5,823 nt of DNA from Deltaproteobacteria bacterium (lineage in GTDB: Bacteria; Desulfobacterota; Desulfobacteria; Desulfobacterales; B30-G6): the NCBI GenBank assembly GCA_003647375.1, contig QMMS01000290.1:1-5823 (forward strand), given 5' to 3'. Positions within the stretch are counted from its first letter, which is position 1; every line of letters begins with the position of its first letter. Shown one piece after another: positions 1-5,435 of this stretch. The position numbers were made by a program, and so were the translations under genes. Under the pieces are notes generated by a model that worked only from the letters and a program-made list of their open reading frames with translations, searched no databases and had not been told where the DNA came from.

Positions 1-192
1 AGTAAGGGAGTAGAAGGACGCTCCGTCCTCCTTGTTTAACCCGTACCGTCTACGTCTAATAGACCCATCGTCATTGTAGGTGAAGTTAAGCTCGTCAACT
101 GTAGAACCCTCTGCTGGTGCTAGTTTAGATTGCTCTGTTACTAGTCCTGCTGATGGTGCTATGAGTTGCTTTATTCCAGATGCTCTTGGCAT
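1..192 (-). CDS. Tail tube/nozzle or stabilisation protein, N-terminal fragment (T7 gp12 / P22 gp10-like; 3' end outside window)
   Basis: An open frame starts at ATG 190-192 and runs off the window edge with 64 residues and no stop. The start is supported by TAGGAT with a 6-nt spacer (AGGA at 199-202) that overlaps the previous gene's stop, and by a 3-nt gap after that stop. The N-terminus MPRASGIKQLIAPSAG is followed by the most telling part, STVDELNFTYNDDGSIRRRRYGLN (30-52). A run of 'DE.NF...DGS..RR.GL' near the N-terminus is what I recall from the large podovirus tail proteins that follow the adaptor and form the lower tail tube or nozzle (T7 gp12 or P22 gp10 position). The genomic position directly below the adaptor supports this. 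Most of the protein is missing, so another structural protein with a similar N-terminus cannot be excluded. Confidence 0.7.
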   Translation of the reverse strand, partial: MPRASGIKQLIAPSAGLVTEQSKLAPAEGSTVDELNFTYNDDGSIRRRRYGLNKEDGASFYSLT

Positions 193-195
193 TAA

Positions 196-405
196 TTATC
201 CTAGGTGTTTCTTGATAGCAGACTTAGCTACTGCCATGGAAGTGAACATACCCTTGAGATCCACAGGGGTCTTACCACCACCTGATCTAATAATCTCATA
301 CATGTTAGGCCACTTCTTATTTACTTTAATCTCTAAGGGGTTCTTAGTGTTTCTAATCTCTTGGATACTCTCTCGTTCTGGTGTAGCTTTAGTAGACGCG
401 GTCAT
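196..405 (-). CDS. Small basic protein of unknown function between adaptor and tail gene
   Basis: I do not recognise this 69-residue protein. It is basic (13 Lys/Arg against 6 Asp/Glu) with no membrane segment. A polar N-terminus (1-22) precedes an alternating segment PLEIKVNKKWPNMYEII (23-39), probably beta strands, then RSGGGKTPVDLKGMFTS (40-56) and a C-terminal amphipathic helix AVAKSAIKKHL. The SGGGKTP loop resembles part of a P-loop, but the protein is far too short to be a nucleotide hydrolase. The ATG (403-405) directly follows the adaptor stop, and GGGAG at 413-417 lies 7 nt upstream, inside the adaptor gene. The stop is 3 nt before the next ATG. Good initiation signals and tight packing argue that it is real. 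The position between two tail-assembly genes suggests a small virion or assembly protein, but no function can be assigned. Confidence 0.8.
   Translation of the reverse strand: MTASTKATPERESIQEIRNTKNPLEIKVNKKWPNMYEIIRSGGGKTPVDLKGMFTSMAVAKSAIKKHLG
199..202 (-). promoter_or_regulatory. Ribosome binding site of the partial tail gene
   Basis: AGGA on the minus strand lies 6 nt before the ATG at 190-192, inside the last codons of the 69-residue gene, whose TAA (196-198) lies between the two. The site fixes the start of the truncated tail gene, since no other initiation codon with comparable spacing is visible. Confidence 0.55.
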
Positions 406-1167
406 CTAGTTTCTCCCATATCCTAAGATACGTTGTTTGTTAAGTTTACTTGCTTTAGTTCTCTGTGCTGACATAGATATTAGTGCACGCTTGGCATCCA
501 CTGGGCTATCTACTTGTTTTAATCTAAGGTGTGCCTCTCTGTTCAGTTCTGCTTGGAACAAAGGGTATATGTTATCTGGGAAGTCCGGTATAGCATCGTC
601 CTGTATGAGGAACGTAGAGTTCTTTACTGCGTGTACAGCACTGATGCTGTTCTGTAGTGTACTCTCGTTAGTACTGTCATACGAATCAAATACTAAGTGG
701 TCTCCGTCAAAGGAAGTATAATAGGTAGGGTCACTGTTGTTCTTAATGAACAGTCGGATACCCTCATATGAATCTACTACCTCTGTATTATCTGATAGGT
801 TGTCTTGGTATAGACCACCACTATCCTTGGTGATGTTGTTACGCCCGTTACATAGATCAATGAACTCCTCTGGTGTTAACCAAGTGATGTCCTTCTCTCT
901 GTACTTAAGCCACAGTAACTCTCCTACAGTACTAGGTATTAGTAAGTAGTTGGGTTTAGTGTTGTCACCTAGTGCATCTAGTTGAGTAAGTATCTTACCG
1001 TGAGGCCAGTTGTATATACTGTGCATGTACTCGTACAACTGTGCAGCAAAGTTAGCTATCTGCTCTGACTCTTCTGTGCCACCATCGTTAAGGTATATGG
1101 AGTCTACTGGATCACTGTCCATAGCCTCTAATGTATTCTTAACTATTTGTAGTAGTGTCTTAGACAT
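406..1167 (-). CDS. Head-tail adaptor / neck protein (podovirus tail-adaptor type, T7 gp11 / P22 gp4-like role)
   Basis: This 253-residue acidic protein most likely forms the ring under the portal that closes the filled head and receives the tail. Features I associate with this podovirus family are an N-terminal helix TLLQIVKNTLEAMDSD (4-19) with a short Asp/Ser segment; a helix ending in an aromatic WPHGK (36-58); KPNYLLIPSTVGELLWLKY (71-89), where 'P..Y..IP..V.E..W..Y' is typical; LTPEEFIDLCNGRN (97-110); YTSFDGDHLVFDSYDSTNESTLQNS (150-174), where 'YTSFD...LVFDSYD' is a strong signature; and a basic C-terminus AQRTKASKLNKQRILGYGRN. The length is a little above T7 gp11 (about 196) and P22 gp4 (166). 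The ATG follows a modest AAGAAGAG leader after the only intergenic gap, so it is probably made at a lower level than coat. The stop TAG abuts the next ATG. The structural role is confident; the exact homologue is inferred. Confidence 0.85.
   Translation of the reverse strand: MSKTLLQIVKNTLEAMDSDPVDSIYLNDGGTEESEQIANFAAQLYEYMHSIYNWPHGKILTQLDALGDNTKPNYLLIPSTVGELLWLKYREKDITWLTPEEFIDLCNGRNNITKDSGGLYQDNLSDNTEVVDSYEGIRLFIKNNSDPTYYTSFDGDHLVFDSYDSTNESTLQNSISAVHAVKNSTFLIQDDAIPDFPDNIYPLFQAELNREAHLRLKQVDSPVDAKRALISMSAQRTKASKLNKQRILGYGRN
413..417 (-). promoter_or_regulatory. Ribosome binding site of the 69-residue gene
   Basis: GGGAG on the minus strand with a 7-nt spacer to the ATG at 403-405, inside the adaptor's last codons. 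It is a good site for such a small gene and one of the main reasons to treat that gene as real. Confidence 0.6.
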
Positions 1168-1226
1168 GGTCTCTTCTTATAATGATAAGACTAAGGGGGC
1201 TATTAACCCCCTAGGTCTAATGGTTG
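1168..1226 (-). other. Only substantial intergenic gap, between decoration protein and adaptor
   Basis: This is 59 nt without coding capacity. It holds a GC-rich hairpin (1189-1217) and, directly after it in the transcribed direction, a small 5-bp inverted repeat CTTAT/ATAAG (1176-1189, 4-nt loop), which ends close to the adaptor's weak purine-rich leader (GAAGAG at 1171-1176). I see no T7-type promoter consensus and no convincing spaced -35/-10 pair. All other gene junctions in the window are gaps of 0-18 nt or overlaps, so this gap probably has a regulatory purpose. Confidence 0.7.
1189..1217 (-). terminator. Possible terminator or RNA-processing hairpin after the capsid genes
   Basis: On the minus strand AGGGGG (1207-1212) pairs with CCCCCT (1194-1199) around a 7-nt loop. 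Two mismatched positions and then a further 3 bp (GAC/GTC, 1215-1217 with 1189-1191) extend the stem. The sequence following the stem is TAGTCTTATCATTATAAG, which has only scattered T residues, so a classical U-tract is lacking. The hairpin may be a partial terminator, an RNase III-type processing site or an mRNA-stabilising 3' end. The location after coat and decoration genes and before the adaptor parallels the T7 terminator between genes 10 and 11, which supports a role in setting high coat and low tail-protein output. Confidence 0.45.
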
Positions 1227-1670
1227 CTACGCGCCTTCTAAGTAGTACTTAACACGTACGATCATTTCGCCAGCAGTAGCTGTACCTGTGAAAGTAAATG
1301 TTAACTGACTATCAGCAGCTAACGCTTCTCCAATTGCCGCCCCGGTACCTTCCGATACTGAGTTAGTAGTTAGAGATGAATCCCCGATGTCCAACAGAGC
1401 ATCTACGTCAGCGTTTAAACCAACGGAGTAGTCTGTTGCACCAGTGATAGCAGTAGTTAACTGACAACTTGCTGACACAATGTGTGCACCAGCAGGGATT
1501 GTAGGAACTACCATATCATCGGCATCTAGACCGGGGAGTGCGTCATAAGCGAACTTATAAACTAACTCATCCTCTCCAGATGTATTGCCAATAGCAGTAC
1601 CTACACCGCTATCAACATCACGAGGGCCGTAGTAGATTGAACTACCAATTGAACTTTGTTCTCTAGACAT
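1227..1670 (-). CDS. Probable capsid decoration/stabilisation protein (small beta-rich virion protein)
   Basis: This 147-residue acidic protein is rich in Gly, Ala, Ser and Thr and has almost no long helices. Residues 54-99 contain alternating strands with VPTIPAGAHIVSASCQLTTAITGA and then YSVGLNADVD. The end has SQLTFTFTGTATAGEMIVRVKYY (121-143). The 'tIPaGA.I..A...' segment followed by a final 'G.atAGe..v.V.Y' strand is a pattern I associate with small structural proteins encoded just after phage coat genes, which bind the capsid outside and stabilise it. The start is well supported: AAGGGAGG with an 8-nt spacer before ATG, the strongest ribosome binding site in the window, suggesting output close to that of the coat. 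It lies 14 nt after the coat gene and before the only intergenic gap. Alternatives are a head fibre base or a minor structural protein. The structural role is fairly secure; the decoration role is inferred. Confidence 0.72.
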   Translation of the reverse strand: MSREQSSIGSSIYYGPRDVDSGVGTAIGNTSGEDELVYKFAYDALPGLDADDMVVPTIPAGAHIVSASCQLTTAITGATDYSVGLNADVDALLDIGDSSLTTNSVSEGTGAAIGEALAADSQLTFTFTGTATAGEMIVRVKYYLEGA

Positions 1671-1678
1671 AATTCAAT

Positions 1679-1686
1679 CCTCCCTT
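1679..1686 (-). promoter_or_regulatory. Strong ribosome binding site of the decoration-protein gene
   Basis: On the minus strand AAGGGAGG sits 8 nt before the ATG at 1668-1670 and overlaps the coat stop codon (TAA, 1685-1687). It contains the GGAGG core that pairs with the 16S rRNA tail. The overlap means ribosomes ending the coat gene stop on top of the next initiation site, so efficient coupled translation is expected. Confidence 0.75.
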
Positions 1687-2665
1687 AGTAAGCACTAGAT
1701 GATAGTGCAAGTGTAGCAAGTGTTTCGAGACGTTGAGCACCGAAGCCCCAGCGAGCTGTGACGTGAAACTCATCTCTACGTTTACTTACGTTACGATCAC
1801 CTTCAACACGAGGCTGACGTCTCCAAGCATTCATAAACGGCTTGGTAGTATCATCTGCTACGCACATAGCGATCCCGACTTTCATACCAGCAACGTGGCT
1901 GTTCGTAGCTCCGATAGGAGGTAGAATACCAGTAGCAGTAATCGTTTCGGCTACCGCATCAGGTAGTCTGTTGGAAACCCAGAGGTCAAAGCCAAAGATA
2001 TTACGTAGGAACTTACGGTTCTTAACAAACCCTTCTCCTACCATACCCTCGAACATTGGGTTATTGGTGAATGCCTGAGCTCCAACTGCGGAGTTCAAAG
2101 TCATTTCAGCAATAGGAGGTAGTATAAGAATACGTCCCTCATCTGGCACATTGGCTGAATCAAACGCTAACTTAAGATAAGCAATGTCATCTAAGGCTAG
2201 TACGCTTGAGGTACCTGACGCCAAGATCCTGTGTGACACGTTGTTATACATGTTAGGATCACTAGCTGTCTGTTGGTTCTGCTGGGAAAGCATGTCGGTC
2301 TCATAAGACTCAGCGATTGAACGCAGGGACTGTGGTACAATCTCCGCCTCTACTGCTGCTGCCTTATAGCCATTCTCTTTCAGCTCATCAGAAACATACC
2401 CACCAGTACCTTTGTGTTCTGTGATGTTCATTGTCACAGTACCAGTATCTAGTGGACTTAATGGTGTATCTTCACCCTCTGCAATATCATGCAAAGGCAT
2501 TTGACCTACGGTTGGAATTTGAAGGAGTGTGCCGTCACCGAACTCGGAGACATCGCGTGTCAAACCCTCTGGCAAAAAGCCATCTTCCAACTGCTTTAGG
2601 AGGTCATTCGAGTGTACGACCGCGCGTATAGCGGGATCGGTATTCGCAATAATGTTACCTGACAT
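1685..2665 (-). CDS. Major capsid protein (HK97 fold)
   Basis: This 326-residue protein is the shell-forming coat protein. The size is typical for podovirus HK97-fold coats (about 320-400). Segments match the family: an N-arm with LEDGFLPEGLTRDVSEFGDGT (26-46); an E-loop-like beta region with DTGTVTMNITEHKGTGGYVSDEL (73-95); a long spine helix of about 100-128 (KAAAVEAEIVPQSLRSIAESYETDML); then HRILAS, and NVPDEGRILILPP (172-184) leading into the P/A domains. NPMFEGMVGEGFV followed by FGFDLWVSNRLP (202-235) is also characteristic. The C-terminal block (about 282-320) is Arg-rich, with WRRQPRVEGDR and ARWGFGAQRLET. No N-terminal cleavable delta domain is seen, consistent with a separate scaffold. 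AGAGGA lies 7 nt before the ATG. The first 55 or so codons use CGC, GCG, TTG and TCG more freely than portal does, and CTAG is much rarer here. The stop overlaps the next gene's ribosome binding site. Confidence 0.93.
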   Translation of the reverse strand: MSGNIIANTDPAIRAVVHSNDLLKQLEDGFLPEGLTRDVSEFGDGTLLQIPTVGQMPLHDIAEGEDTPLSPLDTGTVTMNITEHKGTGGYVSDELKENGYKAAAVEAEIVPQSLRSIAESYETDMLSQQNQQTASDPNMYNNVSHRILASGTSSVLALDDIAYLKLAFDSANVPDEGRILILPPIAEMTLNSAVGAQAFTNNPMFEGMVGEGFVKNRKFLRNIFGFDLWVSNRLPDAVAETITATGILPPIGATNSHVAGMKVGIAMCVADDTTKPFMNAWRRQPRVEGDRNVSKRRDEFHVTARWGFGAQRLETLATLALSSSAY

Positions 2666-2683
2666 TATTATATCCTCTTACAG

Positions 2684-3385
2684 TTATGGTTGTAATGCTT
2701 CTAACTGTCTAACAAACTGTGCTGTCCGTTCCTTTGAGGTCAGACTTAACACTGGCTTGATCTCAGGAAGGCTATTGCTCTCCTGAAAGTTAGAAGTTCG
2801 TATTGTACTAGTATGTGCATGTGCTGGTGCTACTGGCTGACTAATAGTAGGTAAGAAAGTTTTATTGAAGAGTCTTGGGTTCTCTCCTGCCATCTTATCT
2901 ACGTCATCCATAGTGAGCCCTAGCTCTGTAGCTTGCTCCTGCATTTTAACAATGAAGTTCTCTCCGTATGCTTTCTCTGCTTTACTAATACAGTTCGTAC
3001 GGTTTGTATCAGTTAGCTCCCCTGCACGTAGAGTACCTACTTGCTGTCCTACTAGCTCTTTAATTTGGTCTGGTGAGAGACCGCTATCCTTAAGTTCTTC
3101 CTTGCTTTTGAGCACCTCATCGAGAGACGTAGCAGTTTCAAGGCTGTGATTAGCTGTCTCTAGCTGAGCTCTTAGTGTAGCATTCTCAGTTTCGATATTA
3201 CTAATGTGACTGTCTTGATTTGTTATCTTCGTCTTCACATCGTCCATTGTTGCAAAGGCTCGTTCACCTACTATAAGGGCTACGCTCTGGTCTGATTGTA
3301 CCTCTTGGTTCTGTGCCGCCACTTCCGTGACTACAGTGTTAGCCTGAGGGTCTATATCGGCTTGTGCTGCGAATGTGCTAGGCAT
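2684..3385 (-). CDS. Capsid scaffolding protein
   Basis: This 233-residue protein is the probable internal scaffold, which co-assembles with coat and portal to set procapsid shape and leaves before or during packaging. The N-terminal 35 residues are Ala/Gln/Glu-rich and look disordered. GERAFATMDDVKTKITNQDSHI (40-61) matches the conserved entry of podovirus scaffolds, and it runs into a coiled coil at about 58-100 with an ETENATLRAQLE core. A helical region of about 104-170 follows, then a Pro/His/Ala linker (about 179-192). The end is a short helix LTSKERTAQFVRQLEAL (215-231), where scaffolds usually carry their coat-binding element. The single Cys is at 132. The ATG has AAGGGG 6 nt upstream, and the gene sits directly before the major capsid gene, as in T7 and P22-like phages. 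No protease motif is visible, so a scaffold rather than a prohead protease is favoured. Confidence 0.85.
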   Translation of the reverse strand: MPSTFAAQADIDPQANTVVTEVAAQNQEVQSDQSVALIVGERAFATMDDVKTKITNQDSHISNIETENATLRAQLETANHSLETATSLDEVLKSKEELKDSGLSPDQIKELVGQQVGTLRAGELTDTNRTNCISKAEKAYGENFIVKMQEQATELGLTMDDVDKMAGENPRLFNKTFLPTISQPVAPAHAHTSTIRTSNFQESNSLPEIKPVLSLTSKERTAQFVRQLEALQP

Positions 3386-3388
3386 GGT

Positions 3389-3652
3389 CTACCCCTTCTT
3401 TGGAAATAAGTTTAATAGTTCTTTAGCCATCTTACGTTGTCCTAGTATATGTATATACTTCTCCATATACCCGGGCTCCTTGAAGTTAGCTTCGTTCTCT
3501 TCCTTGTCAGAAAGTTTCCTTAGCTTCTCTTCGATGGCCTCTCTTATTATATCTAAAGCAAAATTAGCTTCGTAATAATCCTGTGTGAACCGTTTGATTT
3601 CACTTCTCTTTACCAATGCTAGTAGTGCATTAGGTACTGGTCTGTTACTCAA
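3389..3652 (-). CDS. Small helical protein of unknown function between portal and scaffold (TTG start)
   Basis: I do not recognise this 87-residue protein. It is predicted mostly alpha-helical and strongly charged: a helix-rich stretch at about residues 17-55 (SEIKRFTQDYYEANFALDI, then a Glu/Lys run) and a second helix at 62-83 that ends in FPKKG. There is no signal peptide or membrane segment. The only methionines are late (residues 63 and 75), so the start must be non-ATG. TTG at 3650-3652 is preceded by GGGAG with a 9-nt spacer and overlaps the portal stop by 8 nt, a usual coupling arrangement. A second TTG at 3614-3616 has no equally good site. The stop lies 3 nt before the scaffold ATG. 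Its position suggests a role in early head assembly, or as a low-abundance accessory to portal or scaffold, but that is inference only. The coding call rests on tight packing, an open frame and the ribosome binding site. Confidence 0.8.
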   Translation of the reverse strand: MSNRPVPNALLALVKRSEIKRFTQDYYEANFALDIIREAIEEKLRKLSDKEENEANFKEPGYMEKYIHILGQRKMAKELLNLFPKKG

Positions 3653-5435
3653 CTGGTTCTTCTCCCGGCATACCCTGTTGCATCTGGGTTGCCTGTGTTA
3701 ACTGTTGTAGTTCCTGTGTTTCAAATACCCTACCGAACTCTACGTATAACTCTAGTTCATCTAGTCCTAGCAGCTCTTCGTACATCTTAGCTAGTCGCTT
3801 AGAAGGGAAGTGCTGTACTACTAGTGGGTCTTGGGCTGCTAGCTGTATCAGTTGCATAGCGTTAGCTATAAGCTGCTGTTGTCTAGCGAAGTGCCTAGCC
3901 CCTATGGGTACTATCTTACCGTTAATCTTTAAGTCTTCTTTAGTAATAGTAAGGAACTCTTCTACTCCGAAGGTATCCGTATCTACTACCTTAATAGTAT
4001 CTTCTCCATCTAGGTACTCTCTACCTAGCTCTAGCTCAGCGTTAAGTAGCTTATCAATGAAGGTACTCTCATACTGGCTAATCTTATTCTGGAAGTTCCT
4101 AGACGCTGCATTCTGTAAGGAGTTAACCTCGAACGCTGTCTTCTCACCGGGGGTACGTATACCCATAGCTTCTCTAGGTGAACCTGCTAGCTCTTCCATG
4201 AGGTTCATCTTCTGTGCGTTCATGAAGTCTACCTGTAGGATAGTAGTATCAGGTGCTAGGTTGACTACGCTACCCTCTCCACCAAGGATACGATAGGTAC
4301 CACCGGGTCTCCCTGCTTCTACTCCACTCTCATCTACGTCACCTACTACTATTCTAGTAGGGGTAATCATCTGGTCTAGTGCGTCTGCCTTAGCATTCTC
4401 TAGGTGGTTAATCTGGTACTGCATACCGATAAGGTTATCTAGTGGCCCCATACCCCATAGGTTATCAGGTCTCTGTCTCCATCCTGCGTGGAAGATGTTA
4501 GCCTTACCGTTACTAGTCTTAATCTCTGATGTACGTAGTACGTATAGTCTATCTACTACTGTAATCACTTGGTTCTTTAGTAGCTCACCCTTCTCTGCAT
4601 CCCATATGTCACCGTAGAAGTCTAGTATCTCTACGTACCCAGACTTAATGTACTGTGACCATGAGCCAAAGCCATCATAGGTTAACTGTTCACCCTTATC
4701 TATCTCTCCACTACCTGCTAGGAACGCAGTACTACGTGTCTCTTTAACCTTAGCTACTACTGATTCATCGTAGTCCTTAGTAGGGTTCTCCTCTACTGTA
4801 CGTAGGAACTCTCCCATACTCTGGATAGACCTGATGATCTTAGGTGCATTCTCAAAGCTCTCTGCTAGGGGATTAAATACAATATCATAGGGACTAATTC
4901 TCCGCACAACAGGGCCAACATAATCAGTATAAGTAGTATCAATCTCGTTTGATAGTCTAGCTTCATATGTTACCTCCGCAAAGCAGTTACCATACAGTGC
5001 CCAGTCATTCAGTAGCTCTAGTACTACATCCTCGAAGTTATTAAGTCTATGTTTAGTACGTAGGTAGGACTCAGCAGCCTTACGCTTGTCCTTAGTTACT
5101 GCTTCCTTATCCTCTCCTATGAACTTAAACCAGTCATTGTGAGGGAACAAGGCAAACCTATAGTTAGCTATTAGGTTATCATATATCTGGGTTAGCTTAG
5201 GTAGGTGAGTACTGTGGCTCCACCCTGATTGATTGTCTGGGTCTATGCCACCCACTGCACCGTTAGTAGTCTCTCTAGTAGACGTAGCGTATACATAGTT
5301 AGTAGTCTCTTTCCACCTAGCTTCAGCCCCTCTACGTGCAGACTTCCACTCCGTGTACTTATTAGTAATCTCTTCTGCTAGTTGTGGTCTCTCTAGCATT
5401 ACTGATTCTATTGTTAGTGATTCTAAGCTACTCAT
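3645..5435 (-). CDS. Portal protein (podovirus-type head-to-tail connector)
   Basis: This 596-residue protein is the likely portal, a dodecameric ring at one capsid vertex through which DNA is packaged and ejected and on which procapsid assembly starts. The size suits podovirus portals (about 500-750 residues). Recognisable family segments are the N-terminal EWKSARRGAEARW helix (29-41), the block from about 72 to 103 with HLPKLTQIYDNLIANY and ALFPHNDWFKF, LLNDWALYGNCFAEV (141-155), the long wing/stem helix region GMGPLDNLIGMQYQINHLEN (328-347), and RTPGEKTAFEVNSLQNA (427-443). The C-terminus (about 572-590) is rich in Gln and Met and probably flexible. The ATG follows the terminase stop with no spacer, and a GGAG about 11 nt upstream (5447-5450) lies inside terL. 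The gene is unusually rich in CTAG, with many Leu CTA codons. The order terminase-portal-scaffold-coat supports the call. The assignment comes from remembered family motifs. Confidence 0.93.
   Translation of the reverse strand: MSSLESLTIESVMLERPQLAEEITNKYTEWKSARRGAEARWKETTNYVYATSTRETTNGAVGGIDPDNQSGWSHSTHLPKLTQIYDNLIANYRFALFPHNDWFKFIGEDKEAVTKDKRKAAESYLRTKHRLNNFEDVVLELLNDWALYGNCFAEVTYEARLSNEIDTTYTDYVGPVVRRISPYDIVFNPLAESFENAPKIIRSIQSMGEFLRTVEENPTKDYDESVVAKVKETRSTAFLAGSGEIDKGEQLTYDGFGSWSQYIKSGYVEILDFYGDIWDAEKGELLKNQVITVVDRLYVLRTSEIKTSNGKANIFHAGWRQRPDNLWGMGPLDNLIGMQYQINHLENAKADALDQMITPTRIVVGDVDESGVEAGRPGGTYRILGGEGSVVNLAPDTTILQVDFMNAQKMNLMEELAGSPREAMGIRTPGEKTAFEVNSLQNAASRNFQNKISQYESTFIDKLLNAELELGREYLDGEDTIKVVDTDTFGVEEFLTITKEDLKINGKIVPIGARHFARQQQLIANAMQLIQLAAQDPLVVQHFPSKRLAKMYEELLGLDELELYVEFGRVFETQELQQLTQATQMQQGMPGEEPVE
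3662..3666 (-). promoter_or_regulatory. Ribosome binding site supporting the TTG start of the 87-residue gene
   Basis: GGGAG on the minus strand lies 9 nt upstream of the TTG at 3650-3652, within the last codons of portal. Because no ATG is available until near residue 63, this site decides the start. The portal TAA (3645-3647) falls just inside the new gene, giving an 8-nt overlap. Confidence 0.65.

Noticed and set aside
236..290. SGGGKTP in the 69-residue protein as a Walker A motif
   Set aside because: The consensus GxxxxGK[ST] is not met and the protein is too short for a P-loop ATPase fold.
80..409. 109-codon plus-strand frame across the tail-gene and small-gene region
   Set aside because: It is antisense to two well-initiated minus-strand genes, its composition is shadow-like, and the whole module is transcribed the other way.
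1168..1226. Phage or bacterial promoter in the intergenic gap
   Set aside because: There is no T7-type consensus and no convincing pair of spaced -35 and -10 boxes. The AT-rich stretch is better explained by the small inverted repeat and leader.
437..1252. Several plus-strand frames of 70-94 codons opposite the adaptor gene
   Set aside because: All are antisense shadows of the adaptor, with Ser/Leu-rich translations and no domain pattern.
3904..4296. 130-codon open frame on the plus strand inside portal
   Set aside because: It lies wholly antisense to a recognisable portal gene, is Ser/Leu-rich as expected for a shadow frame, and has no supporting context.
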